64,000 bases of DNA from Streptomyces canus (GCF_001514145.1 NZ_KQ948662.1:55798-119797); one strand, 5' to 3'. Shown: positions 43,692 to 52,481, counted from the stretch's first letter. Notes: generated by a model from the letters alone, not told the origin. Made by a program: numbers and translations.

Positions 43692-46600
43692 ATGCACGAC
43701 AACCGAGGCGACCTCGACCTCCCAGGCGTCACCCGCAGACGGATCCTCACAGGCGCGGTGGTGCTGGGCGGTGCCGCGCTGCTGCCCCTCCCGCCGGCCG
43801 CGTACGCGGCCGGCGGAGCCCTCTTCGACACCGCGCCCGCCGCAGCCGCGCTGAAGCGACTGCTTCCCGACCACTACCGGCAGCTCACCCTGCGGGCCGT
43901 CGCCGACGTCGCCGACCGCTTCCGGGTCACCGGCCGGGCCGGACAGATCACGGTGGAGGGCACCAGCCCCGCCGTGCTGCTCGCCGGCCTCCACACCTAC
44001 CTGCGGCGGACCGCGCACGCCTCCGTCTCCTGGACCGGCGAGCAGCTCAACCTGCCGCGCACCCTCCCCGCGCCCGCCGCGGAGATCACGGGAACGGCCA
44101 ACGTGCCGCACCGCTTCGCCTTCAACGACACCAACGAGGGCTACACCGGCGCCTACCGCGACTGGGACGCCTGGCAGTACGAGCTGGACGTGCTGGCCGT
44201 CCACGGAGTCAACCGGGTCCTCGTCTACATGGGCGGCGACGCCGTCTACTACGACACGTTCCGTCAGTTCGGCTACACCGACGCCGAGATGCGCGCCTGG
44301 ATCCCGGCCCCCGCCCGTCAGCCCTGGTGGCTGCTGCAGAACATGTCGGGCTTCGGCGGGCCCATCTCCCGGCAGCTCCTCGAGAAGCGTGCCGTGCTCG
44401 CCGAGAAGATCATCGACCGGGTACGGGACCTGGGCATGACGCCGGTCCTGCCGGGCTACTACGGCAGCGTCCCGGACGACTTCCCCGCCAAGCACGGCGG
44501 CGACGCGGCGGTGGTGGCGCAGGGCACCTGGGGCGCCTTCAAACGCCCCGACTGGCTCGACCCGCGCACCACGGCCTTCGCCGACGTGGCCGCCGCTTTC
44601 TACCGTGCCCAGAAGGAGCGGTTCGGCGGGAGCACGATGTACAAGATGGACCTCCTGCACGAGGGCGGCAACGCCGGTGCCGTGCCGGTGGGTGAGGCAG
44701 CGGAGGCCGTCGAGGCGGCACTGCAGAAGGCCCACCCGGGGGCCGTGTGGGCGATCCTCGGCTGGCAGAACAACCCGGCCAAGGAGCTGCTCGACGGCGT
44801 CGACAAGAGCCGGATGCTGATCGTGGACGGCCTGTCGGACCGCTACACCACGGTCACGGACCGGGAGAGCGACTGGGGCGGCACCCCGTACGCCTTCGGC
44901 AGCATCTGGAACTTCGGCGGCCACACCCCGATCGGCGCCAACGCCCCGGACTGGGTGGAGCAGTACCCCAAGTGGCGTGACAAGAAGGGCAGTGCGCTCG
45001 CCGGTATCGCGGCGATGCCCGAGGGGGCGGACAACAACGCGCCCGCCCTCGCCCTCCTCACCGACCTGGCCTGGACGCCCGGCACCGTGGACCTGGACGA
45101 CTGGTTCGCCGCGTACGCGCTCTCCCGCTACGGCGGCCCCGACCGGCATGCGGCGGCGGCCTGGCAGACGATCCGCGACACCGCGTACAACATGTCCCGC
45201 GCGGACTCCTGGAGCGAGGCGCCCGACGGCCTGTTCGGCGCCCGTCCGAGCCTGACGGCGAACAAGGCCGCCGCGTGGGGACCGGAGAAGGACCGTTACG
45301 ACACCACGGCGTTCGACGCCGCGCTCACGGAACTTCTCGCGGTTCGAGCGGAGTTGAGGGACAGCTCGGCCTACCGGTACGACGTCGTCGACGTGGCCCG
45401 GCAGGTCCTGTCCAACCGCAGCCGGGTCCTGCTGCCCCAGATCAAAGCCGCACACGACGCCGGGGACAAGGCTCTGTTCGGCAAGCTGACCAAGACCTGG
45501 CTGGGCTGGATGGACCTCCTCGACGACCTGCTGGCGACCTCCGGCCCGCATCTGCTCGGGCGGTGGCTGGCCGACGCGCGCTCCTGGGGCGCCGACCGGG
45601 CCGAGAAGGACCGCCTCGAATACGACGTCCGCTCCCTCATCACCACCTGGGGCGGACGCGCCAGCAGCGAGGAGGGCCTGCACGACTATGCGAACCGGGA
45701 GTGGTCCGGGCTGGTCGGCGGCCTGTACCGCACCCGCTGGCAGACGTACTTCAACGCACTCGCCACGGGAAAGGACGCGGCGACGATCGACTGGTTCGCC
45801 CTGGAGGACCGCTGGGCGCACGCCCACGAGACGCATCCGACCGATCCCCACGGCTCCCCGTACGCCCTTGCTCGCAGCGTGCGCGACCTGCTCGCCGGCA
45901 CTCCTTACCAGGCGGCCCTCACGGCGCGCGTCGACCGGGGAGCGGTGGCCGAGGGCACGCCTGCGACGGTGACGGTCACCTTCACCAACAGGAACGGGTT
46001 CACGGCGGCACGCGGCCTGACCCTCTCCGTCACCGCCCCCGAGGGCATGGCGGTGAAGCCGCTCGATCCGGTGAGCAAGGCGTCGGTGGCGTCCGGCGAG
46101 ACGTTCGCCGCTCGCTTCGAGGTCTCTCTGGCGGGTGCGCCTACGGAACTGGTCGGCCAGGTCGTCGCGTCGGCGGCGTACGCCGGGGGCGGAAAGGCGG
46201 TGGCGCCGGTACGGCTCATGGCCGCGGCCGGGGTCGGTGACCCGTACCGCACGGCCTCCTACAACGACCCGGTGTTCGGCCAGGCCGGCGACGAGATCGC
46301 CATCGAGGGCGCGGGGGCCGACCTGTGGGGCGGCACCAACGAGTTCGGGGCGGTGTACCGGGCGGGCGGGTACAAGGACGGAACGGTGGCCCAGGTCACG
46401 GTCACGTCCCAGGACGCGTCCGGGGGCTGGGCACGGGCGGGCCTCATCGCCCGCAATGACCTCGGCACCCAGGGGACCGCGGGCTATGTGAACCTGGCGA
46501 TCACCCCGTCCAACGGCTGCGCGCTGAGCTGGGACGCGGACGGTGACGGCCGTTTCGACTCGATCGAGCTGTCGGGCTCCTTCACCGCGCCGGTGCGGCT

Positions 46601-46790
46601 GCGGCTGACCCGGTCCGGCGCCTCGTACACCGGTGAGGCGAGCACGGACGGCGTCACCTGGACGACGGTGGGCACGGCCACGCCGTCAGGCGCGGCCGCC
46701 GCGCAGGACGTCGGGGTCTTCATGACCGCGGCCAACGGCTGGACCGACGGACGGGGCATTGCCACGTTCGACGGATTCACGGTGACCTGA
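43692..46790 (+). CDS. Tat-exported GH89 alpha-N-acetylglucosaminidase with NEW3 and DUF1349-like modules
   Basis: 1032 residues. ATG 43692 has GGAAGGA. The leader GVTRRRILTGAVVLGGAALLP is a twin-arginine signal. The NAGLU N-terminal domain (FRVTGRAGQITVEGTSPAVLLAGL) precedes the barrel: NEGYTGAYRDWDAWQYELDVLAVHGVNRVLVY, LQNMSGFGGP and LGMTPVLPGYYGSVP match GH89. Expected acid/base is Glu324 in MDLLHEGGN and nucleophile Glu444 in AMPEGADNN. The all-helical C-terminal NAGLU domain runs to about 740. NEW3 (about 745-850) and DUF1349-like (about 855-1032) modules follow. It removes alpha-linked terminal GlcNAc, a cap of some gastric-type mucins and of heparan sulfate. Last gene of the operon. 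Confidence 0.92.
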   Translation: MHDNRGDLDLPGVTRRRILTGAVVLGGAALLPLPPAAYAAGGALFDTAPAAAALKRLLPDHYRQLTLRAVADVADRFRVTGRAGQITVEGTSPAVLLAGLHTYLRRTAHASVSWTGEQLNLPRTLPAPAAEITGTANVPHRFAFNDTNEGYTGAYRDWDAWQYELDVLAVHGVNRVLVYMGGDAVYYDTFRQFGYTDAEMRAWIPAPARQPWWLLQNMSGFGGPISRQLLEKRAVLAEKIIDRVRDLGMTPVLPGYYGSVPDDFPAKHGGDAAVVAQGTWGAFKRPDWLDPRTTAFADVAAAFYRAQKERFGGSTMYKMDLLHEGGNAGAVPVGEAAEAVEAALQKAHPGAVWAILGWQNNPAKELLDGVDKSRMLIVDGLSDRYTTVTDRESDWGGTPYAFGSIWNFGGHTPIGANAPDWVEQYPKWRDKKGSALAGIAAMPEGADNNAPALALLTDLAWTPGTVDLDDWFAAYALSRYGGPDRHAAAAWQTIRDTAYNMSRADSWSEAPDGLFGARPSLTANKAAAWGPEKDRYDTTAFDAALTELLAVRAELRDSSAYRYDVVDVARQVLSNRSRVLLPQIKAAHDAGDKALFGKLTKTWLGWMDLLDDLLATSGPHLLGRWLADARSWGADRAEKDRLEYDVRSLITTWGGRASSEEGLHDYANREWSGLVGGLYRTRWQTYFNALATGKDAATIDWFALEDRWAHAHETHPTDPHGSPYALARSVRDLLAGTPYQAALTARVDRGAVAEGTPATVTVTFTNRNGFTAARGLTLSVTAPEGMAVKPLDPVSKASVASGETFAARFEVSLAGAPTELVGQVVASAAYAGGGKAVAPVRLMAAAGVGDPYRTASYNDPVFGQAGDEIAIEGAGADLWGGTNEFGAVYRAGGYKDGTVAQVTVTSQDASGGWARAGLIARNDLGTQGTAGYVNLAITPSNGCALSWDADGDGRFDSIELSGSFTAPVRLRLTRSGASYTGEASTDGVTWTTVGTATPSGAAAAQDVGVFMTAANGWTDGRGIATFDGFTVT

Positions 46791-46794
46791 CCGC

Positions 46795-46837
46795 GGTGGC
46801 CCGGCCCTCTCCACCGCGCGGTGGAGGGGGCCCACCG
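46795..46837. terminator. terminator at the end of the glycosidase operon
   Basis: CCCTCTCCACC (46805-46815) pairs with GGTGGAGGGGG (46820-46830) around a 4-base loop, extended by GGTGGCC/GGCCCACC flanks. It is placed between the convergent GH89 and ung genes and can act in both directions. Confidence 0.75.
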
Positions 46838-46841
46838 GGGT

Positions 46842-47519
46842 CTACGGCAGTCGCCAGTCCACCGGCTGGGCACCCTGCCGCAGCAGCAGGTCGTTGGCCC
46901 GGCTGAACGGACGCGAGCCGAAGAATCCGCGGTCCGCCGACATCGGCGAGGGATGAGCGGACTCAATGGCCGGAAGATCCCCCAGGAGCGGCCGCAGATT
47001 GCGCGCGTCACGCCCCCACAGGACCGAGACCAGCGGCTTCCCCCGAGCGGCGAGCGCCCGGATGGCCTGCTCGGTGACCTCTTCCCAGCCCTGGCCGCGG
47101 TGCGCGCCCGGTTTGCGCGGGGCCGTCGTCAACGCCCTGTTGAGCAGCAGCACGCCCTGCTCGGCCCACGGCGTCAGATCCCCGTTCGAGGGCCGGGGCA
47201 GCCCCAGGTCGGAGTGCATCTCCCGGAAGATGTTCTCCAGGCTGCCCGGCAGGGAACGCACCTCGGGCGAGACCGCGAAACTCAGCCCGATCGCCATCCC
47301 CGGCGTCGGATAGGGGTCCTGACCGACGATCAGAACGCGGACGTCGTCGAAGGGCTGCTGGAAGGCCCGCAGGACATTCGCCCCGGCCGGCAGGTAGGTC
47401 CGGCCCGCCGCTATCTCGGCCCGGAGGAAGTCCCCCATGGCGGCGATGCGTTCGGCCGCGGGCTCGAGAGCCTTCGCCCAGCCTGCTTCAACAAGTTCGT
47501 GCAAGGGTCGTGGTGCCAC
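46842..47519 (-). CDS. ung: uracil-DNA glycosylase (family 1)
   Basis: 225 residues, the standard Ung length. It excises uracil from DNA in base-excision repair. VLIVGQDPYPTPGMAIGLSF holds the catalytic Asp (water-activating loop). GVLLLNRALTT and VSVLWGRDARN are the uracil-recognition strands (LLLN), and SAHPSPMSADRGFFGSRPFS is the minor-groove intercalation loop with the catalytic His. GTG 47519 gives VAPRPLHELVEAGW. It has no functional link with the glycosidase operon and is separated from it by a terminator. Streptomyces often carry more than one ung paralogue. Confidence 0.95.
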   Translation of the reverse strand: MAPRPLHELVEAGWAKALEPAAERIAAMGDFLRAEIAAGRTYLPAGANVLRAFQQPFDDVRVLIVGQDPYPTPGMAIGLSFAVSPEVRSLPGSLENIFREMHSDLGLPRPSNGDLTPWAEQGVLLLNRALTTAPRKPGAHRGQGWEEVTEQAIRALAARGKPLVSVLWGRDARNLRPLLGDLPAIESAHPSPMSADRGFFGSRPFSRANDLLLRQGAQPVDWRLP

Positions 47520-47670
47520 GGCGTGTCACTCTACTGGCAGGCACCGGGGCACAGCACACACGCAGAAGCCCTCGCCCACGGACGCCGCTCTCGGCGCTAC
47601 TCTTCCTCCTCGTCGAGATCTTGGAGCCGGTCGAGCAGACCACACATCGGTCACCGGGAGGGCGGGGAGC

Positions 47671-48663
47671 TTGTCACCTCACGGGACCGGTACGGGCGAA
47701 GGGTTCCTCGCCCTCGACTCCGGCGGATCCGGACTGCGGGTCGTCGTCGGCATCCCCGGCCGGGGGAACACGGCCCCGCGGGAGTCCCGGGTGCCTGTGC
47801 GGACGGGTGCGCGCGGGATCGACCCGGGGCACCTGATGGAGCAACTGACACCCATGGTCAGGGCGTTGCTGTCCGAGGCGGGAGTGAGCGGACTGGACAC
47901 CGCCGTCGTCGGGGCGGCCGGTCTCGCCACCCTGGGCGATGCGCTGCGGGCCGAGCTTCCCGGCGCGCTGGAGAGGGAGTTCGGGGTCCGGACCGTCGCG
48001 CTCGTCGCGGACGCGGTGACGGCGTACACCGGCGCTCTCGGTCCGCGCCCGGGTGCGGTCGTCGCGGCCGGTACCGGTCTCATCGCGATCGGCACCGACC
48101 TCGAGTCCTGGCGCCGGGCGGACGGCTGGGGTCATCTGCTGGGCGACTGCGGGGGTGGCGCGTGGATCGGCCGGGCCGGCCTGGAGGCCGCACTGCGGGC
48201 CCACGACGGGCGTTCGGGCGGCTCGGCGGCGCTGCTGGCCCTGGCCGAGGAGGCGTTCGGACCGGTGCGGGAGCTGCCCGGCAGGTTGTACCCGCGTACG
48301 GACCGGCCCGCCGTGCTCGCCTCCTTCGCGCCCCAAGTGGCGGCCTGTGCCGAGAGCGACCCGGTCGCCGGGGGGATCCTGCGCGAGGCGGCCCGGCACA
48401 TGGCGGACTCGGCGGCCGCGGTCTGTCCGGCGGAGGGCGAGGTGCATGTCAGCCTCACCGGTGGCTTGTTCAGGATGGGTGCCGCCCTCGTCGCACCGCT
48501 GGACGAGGAGTTGAGGCGGCGACTGCCGCACGCCCGGCGGGTCACGGCGGCGGGCGGACCGCTCGAGGGATCCGTACAGATCGCCACAGAACTGGCGCGC
48601 GGCTCGCTCACTCTTCCGAGCGACGAGTCGATGTTGTACGTCGTGACCCCAAAGAGGGGCTGA
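47671..48663 (+). CDS. BadF/BadG-family N-acetylhexosamine kinase
   Basis: About 330 residues, typical for bacterial or mammalian-type GlcNAc kinases. TTG 47671 is my best start: GGGAGG lies nine bases upstream and the protein then begins at the phosphate-1 loop (GFLALDSGGSGLRVVVGI). Longer upstream starts would add low-complexity sequence overlapping ung. ATPase loops are visible: VVGAAGLATLGDAL, ALVADAVTAYTGAL, VVAAGTGLIAIG and GWGHLLGDCGGGAWIG, and VHVSLTGGLFRMG. It should phosphorylate GlcNAc, GalNAc or a related sugar at C6. It sits 0.9 kb after the GH89/GH123 operon, a sensible place for a salvage kinase. Sugar specificity is inference. Confidence 0.8.
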   Translation: MSPHGTGTGEGFLALDSGGSGLRVVVGIPGRGNTAPRESRVPVRTGARGIDPGHLMEQLTPMVRALLSEAGVSGLDTAVVGAAGLATLGDALRAELPGALEREFGVRTVALVADAVTAYTGALGPRPGAVVAAGTGLIAIGTDLESWRRADGWGHLLGDCGGGAWIGRAGLEAALRAHDGRSGGSAALLALAEEAFGPVRELPGRLYPRTDRPAVLASFAPQVAACAESDPVAGGILREAARHMADSAAAVCPAEGEVHVSLTGGLFRMGAALVAPLDEELRRRLPHARRVTAAGGPLEGSVQIATELARGSLTLPSDESMLYVVTPKRG

Positions 48664-48758
48664 AGCGGACGTAACTCATCAGACAAAACCGGACGGATAC
48701 CGCTCACCTGCACCCTCCCCGAACAGGGGAGCCCCGGAAACCAGTAACATGCGTCGCC

Positions 48759-49682
48759 ATGAGCTCCCCCACTGGGCCCGCGTCCGGCCTGCCAGTACGA
48801 ATGCCGCGACCTCGCCAGCCCGGGCGGCACCGCCGACCCGAGCCCTTGGCGGCTCCCGAGGGCGCGCCCGCGCTCGTCCTCGCGGTTCCGGGCACGCCCG
48901 CGGCCGCCACGCGCAGCCTCGCCGAGGAGGTCGTGAGCATCGCCCGCTCCGAGCTCCCCGGCCTCGACGCGCGGATCGGGTACCTCGACGGGGACGACTC
49001 GGAGTTCCCCACGCTTCAGGCCGTCCTGACCCATGCCGCCGAGGAGCGCTCCGCTCGTTACGAGCAGGCCAAGGCCGCCGGGATGGACGTCAAGGAGCCC
49101 GACGGCCCCGTCGCCGTCGTGGTGCCGCTGCTCGCCGGTCCGGACAGCGCGCTGCTGCGCCGGATCCGCCAGGCGGTGATGGACAGCCGGATCGCGGCCG
49201 ACCTCACCGATGTGCTGGGCCCGCACCCGCTGCTCGCTGAGGCGCTGCACGTACGTCTTTCGGAGGCCGGGCTGGCCCGTGCCGACCGCGCTCGCCTGTT
49301 CGCCGTGACGACCGCCGCGGACGGCATCATCCTGGGCGCGGTGGGCGGCGAGGAGGCCGTGCAGGCGGCCGGGATCACCGGCATGCTGCTCGCCGCGCGT
49401 CTCGCCGTGCCGGTGATGGCGGCGGCGCTCGACCAGGACGGCTCGATCGCGTCCATCGCCGATCAGCTGCGATCATCCGGTTCGCAGCAGCTGGCGCTCG
49501 CGCCGTATCTGATAGGGCCGGAGATCGACCCCGCCGTGATCGAGGAGGCGGCCAAGGAGGCCGGCTGCTCCGCCGCCGAGCCGCTCGGCCCCTACCCGGC
49601 GATCGGCAAGCTCGTCCTCGCCAAGTACACGACCGCGCTGGGCATCGCCCCGCAGCAGGCGCAGGGCGCACCGGTGCGCTGA
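48759..49682 (+). CDS. sirohydrochlorin chelatase/CbiX-like protein
   Basis: 307 residues. Two tandem CbiX-like half-domains are visible: ALVLAVPGTPAAATRSLAEEVVSIA with VAVVVPLLAGPDSALLRRI, then LFAVTTAADGIILGAVGGEEAVQAAGITGMLLAARLAVPV with ALAPYLIGPEIDPAVIEEAA. CbiX and SirB insert cobalt or iron into sirohydrochlorin using paired His residues. Here the first-domain position usually held by the active-site HGS reads PGT, and the second half lacks an obvious HG motif. The protein may be a divergent or non-catalytic member. An N-terminal Pro/Arg-rich tail precedes the fold. Standing alone, with no sirohaem or cobalamin genes adjacent. Followed by a strong terminator. Confidence 0.75.
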   Translation: MSSPTGPASGLPVRMPRPRQPGRHRRPEPLAAPEGAPALVLAVPGTPAAATRSLAEEVVSIARSELPGLDARIGYLDGDDSEFPTLQAVLTHAAEERSARYEQAKAAGMDVKEPDGPVAVVVPLLAGPDSALLRRIRQAVMDSRIAADLTDVLGPHPLLAEALHVRLSEAGLARADRARLFAVTTAADGIILGAVGGEEAVQAAGITGMLLAARLAVPVMAAALDQDGSIASIADQLRSSGSQQLALAPYLIGPEIDPAVIEEAAKEAGCSAAEPLGPYPAIGKLVLAKYTTALGIAPQQAQGAPVR

Positions 49683-49707
49683 GCGCCCCCTGCGACCGCG
49701 TCACCGA

Positions 49708-49740
49708 AAGGGCCCGCTCCATCCGTCGGAGCGGGCCCTT
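49708..49740. terminator. bidirectional terminator, 13-bp perfect stem
   Basis: AAGGGCCCGCTCC (49708-49720) pairs exactly with GGAGCGGGCCCTT (49728-49740) across a 7-base loop, between convergent genes. Confidence 0.9.
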
Positions 49741-49759
49741 CGGTGTGCAAGGCGGCGGA

Positions 49760-50794
49760 TCAGTCGAAGACCACGCAGGACGCGGCCGGGACTTCGATCG
49801 AGCCCTCGTACCTGGGCAGGCCGGTGGCCGCGTCCACGGCGAACCAGGTCACGTCACCGGAGCGCTCGTTGGCCACGTACAGGAAGCCGCCGTACTCGGC
49901 GAGGGCCCGGGGCCAGCGGCCGCCGCAGCCGACCGTGCCGACCAGCCGCAGGTCGTCGCCCTCGACGGCGAACGTGGACAGGACGTCCTCGCCCCGGGTG
50001 GCGGTCCACACGAAACGGCCGTCGGGGGACGTGACGACGCCCGACGGGTAGGCGTCGCCCTCCGGGGCGCCCGCCAGCACCGGGATCTCGCTCAGGGGCT
50101 TCAGCGAGCCCTTCTCGGCGTCCCAGCGGCACCTCACGAGGGTCGGGGTGAGCTCGTTGAGGACGTAGGCGCGGGTTCCGTCGGGATGGAAGGCCAGGTG
50201 GCGCGGGCCCGAGCCGGGGCGCAGGGCGACCTCGCGGTGTATGTCGAGCGCGCCGTCCGTCAGGGTGCACACCCGCACGGAGTCCGTGCCGAGGTCGACG
50301 CTGACGATCCACCGCCCGCTCGGGTCGGGCTGCACCTGGTGGGCGTGGGGGTTCTGCTGGCGGGGCGTGTGCGGGCCCGAGCCGGTGTGGCGCAGCACGC
50401 CGGAGTGGGCGCCCGCGAGGGAGCCGTCGGCACGCAGGGCCACGGTGGTGACGCTGCCGGAGCCGTAGTTGGCGGTCAGGACGTATCCGGCGTGCACGGC
50501 GAGGTGCGTGGGCCCGTTCCCGTCGACCGGCACCGGCGGGCCGGCCGGCTCGGGCCGCTCGCCGTTCACCCGGTAGGCGGCCAGCGCGCCCTGGGCCGTC
50601 TCGCTGACCGCGTACAGCACGTCCCCGCGGGCCGACAGAGCCAGATACGACGGATCGGGTACGCCGTTCAGTCCGCTCAACACCTTCAACGCGCCCGTGT
50701 CCGGGGCCACCGCCGCCGTCACGATGCCGAGGCCTCCCGCCGCCGTGAACGACCCGATGTAAGCCCGTCCCCGCCCGCCGCCGCCGCCTGCCAC
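49760..50794 (-). CDS. lactonase-family seven-bladed propeller (6-phosphogluconolactonase-like, YbhE type)
   Basis: 344 residues. GTG 50794 follows GAGGGG. The lactonase propeller begins GRAYIGSFTAAGGLGIVTAAVAP and shows repeated blades: LSGLNGVPDPSYLALSARGDVLYAVSE, GNGPTHLAVHAGYVLTANYGSGSVTTV, QNPHAHQVQPDPSGRWIVSVDLGTDSVRV and ASPDGRFVWTATRG. PHAHQV and ANYGSGSV are the family's active-site blocks. It hydrolyses 6-phosphogluconolactone or related lactones; the family also includes muconate cyclases of eukaryotes. No signal peptide is evident. A DasR-like dre site lies 53 bp upstream of the start, hinting at control by amino-sugar status. Confidence 0.88.
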   Translation of the reverse strand: MAGGGGGRGRAYIGSFTAAGGLGIVTAAVAPDTGALKVLSGLNGVPDPSYLALSARGDVLYAVSETAQGALAAYRVNGERPEPAGPPVPVDGNGPTHLAVHAGYVLTANYGSGSVTTVALRADGSLAGAHSGVLRHTGSGPHTPRQQNPHAHQVQPDPSGRWIVSVDLGTDSVRVCTLTDGALDIHREVALRPGSGPRHLAFHPDGTRAYVLNELTPTLVRCRWDAEKGSLKPLSEIPVLAGAPEGDAYPSGVVTSPDGRFVWTATRGEDVLSTFAVEGDDLRLVGTVGCGGRWPRALAEYGGFLYVANERSGDVTWFAVDAATGLPRYEGSIEVPAASCVVFD

Positions 50795-50846
50795 AGTCGT
50801 CCCCTCTCGGTCGGTGCCGTTCGGGCGACGGTAGCAGTCGATCAGC

Positions 50847-50862
50847 ACCGGTCTAGACCAGC
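50847..50862. promoter_or_regulatory. DasR-responsive element (dre)-like palindrome
   Basis: ACCGGTCTAGACCAGC contains the perfect core GGTCTAGACC (50850-50859) and agrees with the Streptomyces dre consensus (ACTGGTCTAGACCAGT type) at 14 of 16 positions. It lies between the FUSC gene stop and the lactonase start, in the lactonase promoter region. DasR is the GlcNAc-phosphate-sensing GntR regulator. Confidence 0.7.
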
Positions 50863-50906
50863 GCCGGTAAAAATTCACGGCCGGTCGCGTACCTGGCGGG
50901 GTGGGT

Positions 50907-52481
50907 TCAGGTTCCCACCAGCGGTGAGCCGGTCGGCGTGCGCAAGGGCGCGGCCAGCTCCGCGAGCGCCCTTTCCAGTCCGTGCACATGGGCCAGTGCG
51001 GGTTCCTCGGCGAGGGGGCGGTCCGCGACCGCGAAGTCCCTGCCGTCGGTGAGGGCCTCCACAGCGGCCTCCACCCGTCGGCACGCGGCGGTCAGGCGGG
51101 CGTCGTGCGAGGCCTCGGGGTCGGTCGCGACGGTGACCAGGCCTCGCATCTCCCGGGCGCAGTCGTCGAGGAGGGCGAGGACGTGGCGGGCGCGGCGCTT
51201 GCGGGCCGGCATCGGGTTGAGGGGGTGGACCAGCGGGCCCACCGAGAGGCGGACCCTGCCCAGCAGCTGCTCCAGTTCGGCCACGCGGACGGCCGGGTCC
51301 GCGCCCGGCACCCCCGCGAGGCGGGCGGCGGCCTCGGCGGTGCATGCGTGGACGCAGCGCAGGGCGCGCTGGATCCAGGCGTCGGTGACGGCGTGGGTGG
51401 TGATCGGCAGGACGAACAGCACCGCCAGGACGGCTCCGACCGCGCCCACGCCGGTCTCCGCGAACCGCAGGGCCAGCAGTCCGGGGTTCAGGACGCCGAG
51501 AAGGCCGTAGAGAAGCTCGGCCAGCAGCGTGACCCAGAGCATCATCCACGTGTACGAGACGGCAGCCGTGTAGAAGATGCCGAAGACGCAGACGGCGAGC
51601 AGGACGGCCGTGGGCGCCGGCGCCCCGTGCAGCGGTACGGCGACGAGCAGGCCGAGGCCGATGCCGATCACCGTGCCGAGGACCCGGCGGAAGCCGCGCA
51701 CCAGGGTCTCGCCGCGCGAGGTGGTGTTCACGAAGATCCACCAGGTGGCGCCGACGGCCCAGTACCAGCGCTGGCCGGAGATCAGCTGGCCGACGACGAG
51801 GGCGAAACCCGCGCCGGCCATGGCCTGGACCGCCTGGCGGGTGGTCGCACGGGCGAGGCCGGTCCCGGCGGGCGGGGCGGGCACGGTGGCCGGGGGGAGC
51901 CGGCGCTCGTAGCACCACAGACCGAAGCGGACCGCGGCGGCGGTGAGCAGGGACAACAGGACGGCGGCGTAGAGCTCGGGGAGCTGGCCGGTGGTCGCGT
52001 GCAGGAACTGCGCCACGAAGAAGGTCATGAACGCGAAGACGCCGAGGCTGTGCCCGCGTGGGCCCCAGCGCCGGGCGTACACGCCCGCGCCGACCACGGC
52101 GAGGAGGACGAGGTCGCGAGCGACGGGATGGTCGTGGAGCCCGGCCGCGGCGGCGAGGACGGGCAGGCCGACGGCGGGCAGCAGGGCGGTGGTGAGCGCC
52201 TGCCCCCGGACGGTGGCGTCCGTGACGGTGAACAGGGCGAGCAGCGCGGCGAGGCCGCCGGTGACGGCACCGGCGAGCGAGTGTCCCGCGAGGCCGCACA
52301 CCACGACCGCGAGGCCGATGCCGAGCACCGCCCGCGCGGCGAAGCGCAGCCGGGCCCGGCCCGGGTCCGCCGCCATGAACACCCTCTTCAGCACGTACCG
52401 CCCCCTGAAGTTCTTGGAGACCGGCTGGACACCGGCATGGAAAAGGCGCCGCGGGGTCCGCAGCGCCATCGACGGGCTCAT
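50907..52481 (-). CDS. FUSC-family inner-membrane protein
   Basis: 524 residues with two bundles of hydrophobic helices: residues about 45-190 (ARAVLGIGLAVVVCGLAGHSLAG through AVLLSLLTAAAVRFGLW) and 230-385 (AMAGAGFALVVGQLISGQRWYW through AVGAVLAVLFVLPITTHAV). The second contains the FUSC signature WYWAVGATWWIFVNTTSRGETLVRGFRRVLGTVIGIGLGLL. A soluble helical domain follows (LEQLLGRVRLSVGPLVHPLN). FUSC proteins (YccS, AaeB) are linked to export of aromatic acids such as fusaric or p-hydroxybenzoic acid; substrate here is unknown. Start ATG 52481. Divergent from an Lrp-type regulator, a common arrangement for regulated exporters. Confidence 0.88.
   Translation of the reverse strand: MSPSMALRTPRRLFHAGVQPVSKNFRGRYVLKRVFMAADPGRARLRFAARAVLGIGLAVVVCGLAGHSLAGAVTGGLAALLALFTVTDATVRGQALTTALLPAVGLPVLAAAAGLHDHPVARDLVLLAVVGAGVYARRWGPRGHSLGVFAFMTFFVAQFLHATTGQLPELYAAVLLSLLTAAAVRFGLWCYERRLPPATVPAPPAGTGLARATTRQAVQAMAGAGFALVVGQLISGQRWYWAVGATWWIFVNTTSRGETLVRGFRRVLGTVIGIGLGLLVAVPLHGAPAPTAVLLAVCVFGIFYTAAVSYTWMMLWVTLLAELLYGLLGVLNPGLLALRFAETGVGAVGAVLAVLFVLPITTHAVTDAWIQRALRCVHACTAEAAARLAGVPGADPAVRVAELEQLLGRVRLSVGPLVHPLNPMPARKRRARHVLALLDDCAREMRGLVTVATDPEASHDARLTAACRRVEAAVEALTDGRDFAVADRPLAEEPALAHVHGLERALAELAAPLRTPTGSPLVGT

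Noticed and set aside
22538..46790. Natural-product gene cluster.
   Set aside because: No synthase, tailoring or resistance genes; all products are glycan-active or modules.
47630..47660. Second DasR site (GGTCGAGCAGACC) before the kinase.
   Set aside because: Arms GGTC/GACC are separated by five bases instead of two, so the dre geometry is wrong.
48664..48758. Cobalamin riboswitch before the CbiX-like gene.
   Set aside because: The gap is only 95 bp and shows no B12-box; too short for the element.
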